From JAZSMJ01 sp045535815 (GTDB lineage Bacteria; Bacillota; Clostridia; Oscillospirales; CAG-272): a stretch of 10,454 bases of DNA. Below are positions 1-7,400 of this stretch, piece by piece. Positions within the stretch are counted from its first letter, which is position 1. Every line of letters starts with the position of its first letter. The position numbers and the translations under genes were made by a program. The DNA lies in the NCBI GenBank assembly GCA_045535815.1, contig JAZSMJ010000007.1, positions 1 to 10,454 of the forward strand, written 5' to 3'. Under the pieces are notes generated by a model. The model was not told where the DNA came from, did no database searches, and saw nothing but the letters and a program-made list of their open reading frames with translations.

Positions 1-457
1 CGAGGTCCATAACCTCCTGAACGTTGCAGGAGCTGAGCATTGCAAAGCCTGTCTGACGGCACGCCATAACGTCGGAGTGGTCACCGAAGATGGAGAGTGC
101 GTGAGAAGCAACAGCTCTTGCAGAAACGTGGATAACGCAGGCAAGAAGCTCACCTGCGATCTTGTACATGTTAGGGATCATAAGAAGAAGACCCTGGGAA
201 GCAGTGTATGTGGTTGTAAGAGCACCTGCTGCGAGAGAACCGTGAACGGCACCTGCCGCACCTGCTTCACTCTGCATCTCTACAACGTTTACCTGCTGAC
301 CGAAGATGTTCTTGAGACCGCCTGCGGACCAAGTGTCCGTTACTTCAGCCATTACGGACGACGGGGTGATCGGGTATATACACGCAACTTCTGTGAAGGC
401 GTATGATACATGAGCAGCCGCATTATTGCCGTCCATAGTTTTCATTTTTCTTGCCAT
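1..457 (-). CDS. nifJ: Pyruvate:ferredoxin (flavodoxin) oxidoreductase, N-terminal 152 residues (partial)
   Basis: This enzyme oxidatively decarboxylates pyruvate with CoA to acetyl-CoA and CO2, passing electrons to ferredoxin or flavodoxin; it is a cytoplasmic, thiamine-diphosphate and Fe-S enzyme central to clostridial fermentation. Only the start of domain I is in the window; the family is about 1,170-1,200 residues, so roughly 13% is visible. The translation begins MARKMKTMDGNNAAAH and shows the YPITPSS motif (28-34), MQSEAGA (61-67) and VSARAVASHALSIFGDHSDV (111-130). Thr31, Glu64 and Arg114 fall at the same numbers as the pyruvate/ThDP-contacting residues known in the Desulfovibrio africanus enzyme. 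The start at 457 is chosen because AGGAGGAA (467-474) sits nine bases upstream; Met5 and Met8 have no such site. It has its own promoter and is separated from the lipoprotein gene upstream by a terminator. No frameshift is seen. Identity is near certain; the rest runs off the left edge. Confidence 0.97.
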   Translation of the reverse strand, partial: MARKMKTMDGNNAAAHVSYAFTEVACIYPITPSSVMAEVTDTWSAGGLKNIFGQQVNVVEMQSEAGAAGAVHGSLAAGALTTTYTASQGLLLMIPNMYKIAGELLACVIHVSARAVASHALSIFGDHSDVMACRQTGFAMLSSCNVQEVMDL

Positions 458-523
458 AATTTTAAATTCCTCCTGTTTCAGTCTGAATTTATATTATAAT
501 AATATTAATTATATATCCGTATT

Positions 524-552
524 ATTGTACCACGAAAAAGCCTCCGTGTAAA
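524..552 (-). promoter_or_regulatory. Sigma-A-type promoter of nifJ
   Basis: Read on the minus strand there is a -35 TTTACA (547-552), a 17-bp spacer and a -10 TACAAT (524-529). It is followed by an AT-rich leader of about 60 nt and the AGGAGG site of nifJ. A/T tracts lie upstream (about 566-590) and could act as an UP element. A second TATAAT at 493-498 has no good -35 at 17 bp and is less likely. Assignment is by consensus match and spacing only. Confidence 0.75.
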
Positions 553-644
553 GGCGATTTAAGACTTTTTTTCGTTTTTTTGTAAAAATTCTTGCTAATT
601 TTTTTAAATTTTAACATAAAAGGCAAAAAATATGCGATTTTATA

Positions 645-674
645 AAAATACAGAGGCTTTTGCCTCTGTATTTT
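645..674 (-). terminator. Rho-independent terminator of the downstream lipoprotein gene
   Basis: A perfect 13-bp stem (645-657 with 662-674) with a TTTT/AAAA loop begins ten bases past the stop codon at 684. On the minus strand the 3' arm GCCTCTGTA runs into TTTTT. The plus-strand side ends in TTTT as well, but no plus-strand gene leads into it. It isolates the lipoprotein transcript from nifJ. Confidence 0.85.
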
Positions 675-683
675 CAGGTAAAA

Positions 684-3600
684 TTAATTTTGCGGCTTTT
701 CAACTAAAGGTGTAAGTCCGAGCGAATATTCGAGGAGAGTCCAGTCGAATTTCTTTATAGCATCCTCGGGAGAGGGGGTCTCGCCGTATACGTGAAGCTC
801 GGGGATAAATACCGTGTGAGCCTCCTGGTAAGACCAATACGACCAGCCTATGCCGTATGCTTCAAATGCTTCTCTTATATCCTTAATGTATTCGTATCTC
901 TGCTCGTCGGGACAGCCCGTTCCGTTTTCTTTGCTGAATTCCGAGGCAAAATGCATACAACCCCATTCAACTGCCATAAAATGAATGTTTCCGCCGTTAG
1001 CTCGGCTGAAGTCGTCAAGGCTCTTTGCTCTTGCAAAGTGCCAGTCGCGGTTGTAAAGCGTGCCTCTGTAGCTGTTTACCATATGATTGTCTCGCACGCC
1101 GTTTACGTATGCGGTAAGAGTGCTTCTTGCATCCCTCTTCATATGCTCGGGAACCAGCCCTATCGCATATTCGATGGCATCGGTATAGTCAACGCCCTCT
1201 TCTACGGGGTAGGGAATCTCTCTTATATATTTCCAGAAGGAATTTTCGTTTTTGTGCTCACCGTAGAAATACCAGCCTATAGTGTATGGCTCGTATGTAG
1301 TGAATGAATAGATGAGATTATCGTCGGTGGCAGGAGACATAAGCTTGAGTCGCTCGATGTTACCGTATGCGTCGGAGCTTGTGATGATGGTGTGATCTGG
1401 CATTGAGTTTCTTGCCGCACTCCACATTCTGTCGGAGAACCACGACCAGTCAACGTTGGTATTCTGACTTCCGGGCTCTGTCATAAGCTGAAGTCCGACC
1501 TGATCTGCGGTCCAGTTTCCTGCGATGTATGCCGCAAGCTCGCCATACCATCTGCAGAGGATCTCAAAGTTATCAAGCTTTCCGAGATATACGGGCTTGA
1601 AGTTATCCTCGGGATGTATACAGATGTAGCAAGGAAGCTCGAGGCCTACTGCGTAGTTTACTACCTCGGTGATATACTCAAGATTTTCTATCTTGAGAGT
1701 GCCGTCCTCGTTTACGAGATGATTGGGAGTGAGCAGCAATTTAACGTGATCGAAGCCCATGTTCTTTGCGTTTACAACGTCATCGTATCTGACCGTCTGA
1801 CCCTCGTAATCGTAGGGTCTGGGAGCGGCGTACTGCCTTCTGTCGAATACAAGACCCTTCTTGAGTGAAAGTCTGGTAGAATGCTGCTCGTTGTCGTAGG
1901 AATCTATGACCGTGTCAGTTGCCTCTGCGGGCGTCTTTGCCTTATTGTATATCTTGACCTCTGCCATAGAGCCGTCGAAGCCCATACCGTGCTCGAGGTC
2001 AGCGCCGATAACGAGTGTGCTTCCTATGATATCGGGAGTGCCCGATACCGTGCAGGAGCCGTCAGCCTTTCCGTCAACGTAATAGGTAAGCGTGCTTCCT
2101 TCCTTTATCAGCATAACGTGGTGCCATAATCCGTCGTCAAGCGAGGTGCTTGCAGCAGCTATGCCCTCGATGCCGGGCATTGAGAAGGTGAGCTTATAAT
2201 CGTTTTCTGCGTCGAGATAGAGCTTTGTGCCGTCAAGCTTTTCCTTTTCAACCTTGCGGCAAAGAGAAATATCGTCAATACCTATCTTTACGGAGCCCTT
2301 GGTTGAGAAATAGAATCTTACGAAGTTGAAGTCATCGGGACGGAATGCATCGCCGTAAGGAGTTGCCTTTTCAAAGGGAAGATATACCTCGTTCCAGCCT
2401 TCCTCAAGCTCAAGCGAAGGTACAGACCAGGAGATCTCCTCGTCGTCGCAATTTCCCGACGATGTGAACTCAAGGTCTCCGCTTACTATACCGTCGGCAT
2501 TTTCAGCGTATACCCACATATGAATATATCCGTCTTCCATATAGTCGGAAAAGTCCTGGGGCTTGAAGGATTTTATAAAGAAGAGTATCTCACCCGATTC
2601 GGTAGAGGCGGTATAATATCCGTCGCCTTCCTTTTGACCTCTTGTCTCGAGATTGCAGTAGCTCCAACCGGTCTGGTCCATATTGTCTACGGTTTGGAAA
2701 TCGTAATATTGGTCCTCGCCCTCAACGTATTTTTCACCGTATGCGAAGAGCGTTCTGTCAGAGAGGGTACGCATAGGGGCTTTTACCCATGCAGAGAAGG
2801 TGAAATCGCCCGAAAAATCAGCCTTGCTGTTTTCTGCGATAGCGTAAGAGCCTGCCGTGGAGAAATCAATAGTTCTGCCGAACGTCTTTGAGTTCAGCCA
2901 CGTGCCCCAAAGATGTGTGGCGTTTGTCTGTCCTATCGCAGAAATAAGATTGCCCGAAAGGCCGCCGTCTGTAAGATCCCACGATTCAACAAGACCGTCC
3001 TCAAGCCTGTCTGAGATAGGCTCCCACAGAGCCTTTACAGTGACGTTCTCTGCCTTCATATATATGATATCTCCGCTTGAAGCAACGCTTCCTGCGTTGT
3101 CCCATCCCGCGAAGACGTAGCCTTCCTTTACGGGAATGCTGTCGGGATAATACGCGTAATAGCCTTCATATCCGAAGATAGGAGCAAATCCGGTTCCGGT
3201 GCCTCCGTTCAGATTGAAGGATACCGAATATCTCGGATGCTCGTTCCATATTGCCGTGAAAACAGTGTCGGCATCAACCGTGTATGTACTGCCTGCCGGA
3301 GCAATATTTCCTCTGCCGTCCTTCCAGCCACCGAAGTCATAGTGAAGCTTTGTGAAGGTATTTTCGGGAAGAGTTATCTCACTTCCTGCGGCAAGTATAG
3401 CGTGGTCGGTAAGAAATACCGTTTGATCTGCAACGTAACCGGATTCGTATCTTACGTTTACAGGTGCAGTATCGGAGAAGGCTCTGAGATTATCGAGCTT
3501 CATCGTAATAGGCTTTTCCGGATCGTTTGCTATATATAATCTTATGTAGTTTATTTTTGAGAAATCCGCCTCGTCTACAGCCAGATCGTCAAAAAGGAAG

Positions 3601-4304
3601 GTGACCGTGTTCCAGCCCTGCTTCCATTCTATCTCGGAAAGCTCCCACGCCGATGCGTGATAGCCCATTTCTGCTGACATTTCGAATCTTCCGTGTTTTT
3701 CGAGAATTGACGTGGGATCCTCTACCCATACGTCAAGCTTTACACCGCAGCCGTCCTTTTTATAAGCGGTGAGGTCAAGAGGTGCATCATACCACGCATA
3801 GCAGAATATTATGCAATTATCTGCAGGAGAGGATGCGGTAACGCAGGGCGTTTGATCCGTATCGTTTGTTTCGTATGCAATATTAGTTCCCCACCACGTG
3901 TTCTGGGACGCGCAGTCCTGAAGAACTATATCACTGCTCTTTTTTATCCAGCGTGCAGTGAGGGTAACGTCAGCCCCTGCGGTGTAGGTATCTCCTGCAT
4001 AGTAGTATTTTTCGCCGTCACTCCATCCTCCGAAGAAATGACCCTCAAGCGATGCAGTGCAGGATTCTACAGTGATGCTGTTATCTGACGTCGTGTCTAT
4101 TGTCTGAGGAGCAGTGCCCTCGGCACCGCCGAGATCATAGCTTATCTTGACGGGAACCGGTGCCGCAGTTTCCGCAGGATATACGGTGCCTTCTGAATTT
4201 TGTTCGGGCATATCCGTTCCGGACGGTTCATTACAGCCGGTCAAAGACAGAGCAGTAATGATGGCACACAAAAAAAGAATTAATAATTTCAAGCCGGGTT
4301 TCAT
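684..4304 (-). CDS. Multidomain surface lipoprotein with divergent GH5-like catalytic domain (downstream paralogue)
   Basis: Predicted 1,206-residue exported lipoprotein, probably a carbohydrate-binding and -cleaving surface protein; substrate unknown. Domains: signal peptide with lipobox LTGC (Cys24 lipidated) and a short E/T/P-rich linker; InlB/Flg_new-like repeat (about 53-120); beta-sandwich module A (125-277); two more Flg_new-like repeats (283-354, 357-428); LamG-like domain (437-805) interrupted by beta-sandwich module B (about 532-686); GH5-like domain (816-1195). GH5 landmarks are the HPED motif (897-900), acid/base Glu943 in MTEP, SFTTYEP (1000-1006), nucleophile Glu1113 in AVEWG, and WSYWSY (1154-1159). 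The usual Arg, Asn and His of the active site are Lys, Thr and Thr. The start is 4304: it has CGGAGG (4310-4315) just upstream and begins the signal peptide, whereas an in-frame ATG at 4403 lies upstream of the promoter. It is a tandem paralogue of the gene at 4476-8189. The domain layout is inferred by eye; catalytic activity is uncertain. Confidence 0.88.
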   Translation of the reverse strand: MKPGLKLLILFLCAIITALSLTGCNEPSGTDMPEQNSEGTVYPAETAAPVPVKISYDLGGAEGTAPQTIDTTSDNSITVESCTASLEGHFFGGWSDGEKYYYAGDTYTAGADVTLTARWIKKSSDIVLQDCASQNTWWGTNIAYETNDTDQTPCVTASSPADNCIIFCYAWYDAPLDLTAYKKDGCGVKLDVWVEDPTSILEKHGRFEMSAEMGYHASAWELSEIEWKQGWNTVTFLFDDLAVDEADFSKINYIRLYIANDPEKPITMKLDNLRAFSDTAPVNVRYESGYVADQTVFLTDHAILAAGSEITLPENTFTKLHYDFGGWKDGRGNIAPAGSTYTVDADTVFTAIWNEHPRYSVSFNLNGGTGTGFAPIFGYEGYYAYYPDSIPVKEGYVFAGWDNAGSVASSGDIIYMKAENVTVKALWEPISDRLEDGLVESWDLTDGGLSGNLISAIGQTNATHLWGTWLNSKTFGRTIDFSTAGSYAIAENSKADFSGDFTFSAWVKAPMRTLSDRTLFAYGEKYVEGEDQYYDFQTVDNMDQTGWSYCNLETRGQKEGDGYYTASTESGEILFFIKSFKPQDFSDYMEDGYIHMWVYAENADGIVSGDLEFTSSGNCDDEEISWSVPSLELEEGWNEVYLPFEKATPYGDAFRPDDFNFVRFYFSTKGSVKIGIDDISLCRKVEKEKLDGTKLYLDAENDYKLTFSMPGIEGIAAASTSLDDGLWHHVMLIKEGSTLTYYVDGKADGSCTVSGTPDIIGSTLVIGADLEHGMGFDGSMAEVKIYNKAKTPAEATDTVIDSYDNEQHSTRLSLKKGLVFDRRQYAAPRPYDYEGQTVRYDDVVNAKNMGFDHVKLLLTPNHLVNEDGTLKIENLEYITEVVNYAVGLELPCYICIHPEDNFKPVYLGKLDNFEILCRWYGELAAYIAGNWTADQVGLQLMTEPGSQNTNVDWSWFSDRMWSAARNSMPDHTIITSSDAYGNIERLKLMSPATDDNLIYSFTTYEPYTIGWYFYGEHKNENSFWKYIREIPYPVEEGVDYTDAIEYAIGLVPEHMKRDARSTLTAYVNGVRDNHMVNSYRGTLYNRDWHFARAKSLDDFSRANGGNIHFMAVEWGCMHFASEFSKENGTGCPDEQRYEYIKDIREAFEAYGIGWSYWSYQEAHTVFIPELHVYGETPSPEDAIKKFDWTLLEYSLGLTPLVEKPQN

Positions 4305-4309
4305 AGCAG

Positions 4310-4315
4310 CCTCCG
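4310..4315 (-). promoter_or_regulatory. Ribosome binding site that decides the start of the downstream lipoprotein
   Basis: On the minus strand ACGGAGG precedes ATG 4304 by five bases. The upstream paralogue has the same ACGGAGG before its start. The site supports 4304 over the longer in-frame start at 4403. Confidence 0.85.
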
Positions 4316-4334
4316 TTTTTTTCTTTGTCTTTTT

Positions 4335-4363
4335 ATTATACTTTTTTTGTTTTAGAAAGTAAA
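4335..4363 (-). promoter_or_regulatory. Promoter of the downstream lipoprotein gene
   Basis: On the minus strand: -35 TTTACT (4358-4363), exactly 17 bp, and -10 TATAAT (4335-4340), with transcription expected to start near 4328. The paralogous gene has the same hexamers and spacing and the same flanks (CATTTACTTT and GTATAATAAAA), so the promoter was copied with the gene or is held by selection. Confidence 0.85.
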
Positions 4364-4378
4364 TGTTTATCTTATATG

Positions 4379-4397
4379 AAAAAAGGCGACCTTTTTT
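4379..4397. promoter_or_regulatory. A/T-tract dyad upstream of the -35 box (UP-like element or secondary terminator)
   Basis: AAAAAAGG-CGA-CCTTTTTT is an 8-bp perfect inverted repeat with a 3-nt loop, 15 bp upstream of the -35. The paralogous promoter has a similar A7T/AT7 dyad 14 bp upstream of its -35. It could be an UP-type RNA polymerase contact, a regulator site, or a weak second terminator for the gene ending at 4476. Confidence 0.4.
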
Positions 4398-4430
4398 ATG
4401 CAAAGTAATATATAAATTGTTGTAAAAAAA

Positions 4431-4467
4431 ACAAAAAATCTCTCTGCGGATAAAGCAGAGAGATTTT
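4431..4467 (-). terminator. Rho-independent terminator of the upstream lipoprotein gene
   Basis: A 13-bp stem (4435-4447 with 4455-4467), loop GGATAAA, starts nine bases after the TAA at 4476-4478. On the minus strand it is followed by a T tract (TTTTTTGTTTTTTTT). It lies between the two paralogues, so the downstream copy depends on its own promoter. Confidence 0.88.
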
Positions 4468-4475
4468 GCTGTAAA

Positions 4476-7400
4476 TTAATATTCGGGAATAACGTCGGGC
4501 TTTTCAACTAAAGGTGTAAGTCCGAGTGCATATTCGAGGAGTTCCCAGTCGAAGTAGAGTACTGCGGTTTCGGGGTCGGGACTGATTCCGTAATTCCTGC
4601 CGTTTTCATAATACTCCTCACCGTGAGCACGTAAGTAGTCGAGCATAAGCTGATGCGTTTCTGCAACGAAAACGGTATGTCCTTCGTTGTACGACCAATA
4701 CGACCAACCGATGCCGTATTCTTCAAACGATTCTCTTCCGTCCTTCAAGAATTCGTATCTCGTCTCGTCCGAAAGACCTGATCCCTCGGGGGTGTTATAG
4801 CCCCAGAGCGCCTTGGGTGACGAATCGTCCATACAGCCCCATTCAACGGCCATCATATGGATGTTGCCGCCGTTAGCACGGCTCCAATCGTCAAGGCTCT
4901 TTGCTCTTGCGAAGTGCCAGTCTCTGTTATAGAGCTCGTCGTAGTGGTTGACCATAGTTGAGTCGGCATCCTTTACGCCGTCGATATAATACTGAAGAGC
5001 CTTTCTTGCGGCTGCCTTCTTATTTTCGGGTACAAGCTCGATAGCCTCTTCTATAGCCTCGGTGTAATCAACTCCCTCAAGAACGGGGTAGGGTATATCC
5101 TTGACGTATATCCAGAAGGAATTAGCGTCGCCGTAGGTGCCGTACCAATGCCATCCTACCGTGTAGGGCTCGTATGTAGTAAACGAGTAGATGAGGTTGT
5201 CGTCTGTTGCGGGGGACATACGCTTGATGCCCTCAATGTTACCGTAAGCGTCAGACGAGGTGATGATGGTGTGATCGGGAAGAACGTTTCTTACCGCACT
5301 CCACATTCTGTCGGAGAACCAATACCAATCCTTATTGGAGCTCTGGCTTCCGGGCTCTGTCATAAGCTGGAGACCGACGTGGTCGGGATCCCAGTTAGCG
5401 CCTATGTATGCCGCAAGCTCACCGTACCATCTGCAGAGCACTTCAAAGTTTGTGAGATTGCCGAGGTAGTAGGGCTTGAAATCGTCCTCGGGGTGTATAC
5501 AGATATAGCACTTGAAGTCGTGCTTGATAACCAGGTTTACAACGCCGGTTATATATTCCATCTCTTCTATCTTGAGAGTGCCGTCATCGTTTATCAGGTG
5601 GTTGGGTGTGAGCAGGAGCTTGACGTGGTCAAAGCCCATATTCATAGCGTTTATGATATCCTGCTCGTATACCGTTGCTCCCTCGTTTACAAGAGGAGTG
5701 GAGGCAAAATACTGACGTCTGTCAAAGGTAAGACCTCTCTTGAGGGGCAGGCGTGTATCGTGCTGAACGTTATCGTCGCTGTCTATAACGGTGTCGGTAA
5801 CTTCAGCGGGGGTCTTTGCCTTGTTGTATATCTTTACCTCAGCCATAGAGCCGTCAAAGCCGTATTCGTATTCGTGGTCTGCACCGATTATAAGGGAGCT
5901 TCCTATGATTTCGGGAGTGCCCGATACCGTGCAGGAGCCGTCTGACTTGCCGTCAACGTAATAGGTAAGCGTGCTTCCTTCCTTTGTCAGCATAACGTGA
6001 TGCCATAATCCGTCGTCAAGCGACGTGCTTGCGGCGGTTATGCCCTCGATGCCGGGCATTGAGAAGGTGAGCTTATAATCGTTTTCAGCGTCGAGATAAA
6101 GCTTTGTTCCGTCTAATCTTTCATTTTCAACCTTGCGGCAAAGAGAAATATCGTCAAGACCGAGCGTTACGCTGTCGTTTGTCTCAAAATAGAATCTGAC
6201 GTAGTTGAAGTTGGTGGGGCGGAAGTCGCCGCCGTTAAAGGATGCTTTTTCTATCGAAAGGAATACTTCGTTCCAGCCCTCTTTGAGCTCAAGTGAGGGA
6301 ACTGTCCAGGACATTTCTTCAACGTCGCATCCTCCGCTTGATGTAAATTCAAGCTGACCGTTTACAATATTTTCAGGCTTGTCAGCGTACATCCACATAT
6401 GGATATATCCGCCGTCCATATAATCGGAGAAGTTCTGCCTTTTGAAGTTCTTTATAAAGAAGATGGTCTCTCCCGATTCGGTAGAGGTGGTGTAATAGCC
6501 TCTTCCTTCCTTCTGTCCGCTGTTTTCGAGCTTACAGTAATCCCAGCCTGCAGCATCCATATTGTCTACGGTAGTGAAATCGTAGTATTCGTCCTCTTTC
6601 TCAACGAACTTTTCGCCAAAGGCAAAGAGTGTTCTGTCAGAGAGGGTACGTGTAGGAGCCTTTATCCATGCGGAGAAGGTAAAGTCACCGCTGAAATCTG
6701 CTGCGCTGTTATCTGCAAGCATATACGAGCCTGTGGTGGAGAAGTCAAGCGTTTTTCCAAACGTCTTGGAATTGAGCCAGGTTCCAAAGCGGTGAGAAGC
6801 ATCCGTCTTGCCTATAGCGGATAAGAGATTTCCGGAAAGACCGCCGTCGGAAAGATTCCATGCCTCAACGAGCCCGTCTGTGAACTTATCGGAGATAGGC
6901 TCCCAGACAGCCTTAACGGTAATGTTTTCCGCACTCATATACAATATATCTCCGCTTGAGGCAAGCTTGCCTGCGTTATCCCAGCCTGCAAAGACGTAGC
7001 CGTCCTTTTTTGGCGTTTCGTCGGGATAGTAAACATAGTAGCCCTCGTATCCGACGAGATCGGTAAATGAGGTTCCCTTACCGCCGTCAAGGTCGAACGA
7101 TACGGTATAGGTCGGGTGCTCTGCCCATACTGCTGTAAATACCGTATTATCCTCAACGGTGTACTTCGAGCCGTGACGGACAATGTTGCCTCTGCCGTCA
7201 CTCCAGCCGGTGAAATCGTAATGGAGCTTTTCAAAATCGTTAACGGGGAGAATTATCTCGCTTCCTGCGGAAAGGACTGACTGCTCGGGGAGATATTTGG
7301 GCTGGTCTCCAACAAAGCCGGTCTCGTATCTTACGTTAACGGGAGCTGCATCCGAGAATATCTTCAAATTATCCATCTTGAGAGAAGACGGATTGGTTTT

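Noticed and set aside
77..406. Plus-strand open frame of 109 codons
   Set aside because: Antisense to nifJ, whose minus-strand product is clearly conserved.
792..1307. Plus-strand open frame of 171 codons, and similar ones at 2520-2891 and 6399-6824
   Set aside because: Antisense shadows of the two lipoprotein genes with low-complexity Val/Ser/Cys-rich translations and no start signals.
4305..4403. 33-residue N-terminal extension of the downstream lipoprotein
   Set aside because: The Lys-rich leader precedes a good signal peptide, and the promoter -10 and -35 (4335-4363) lie inside it, so it is not transcribed as coding sequence from that promoter.
5148..5945. Long plus-strand open frame of 265 codons
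   Set aside because: It lies wholly antisense to the lipoprotein gene; its peptide has no recognisable domain, and no ribosome site or promoter precedes it. It comes from codon bias of the real gene.
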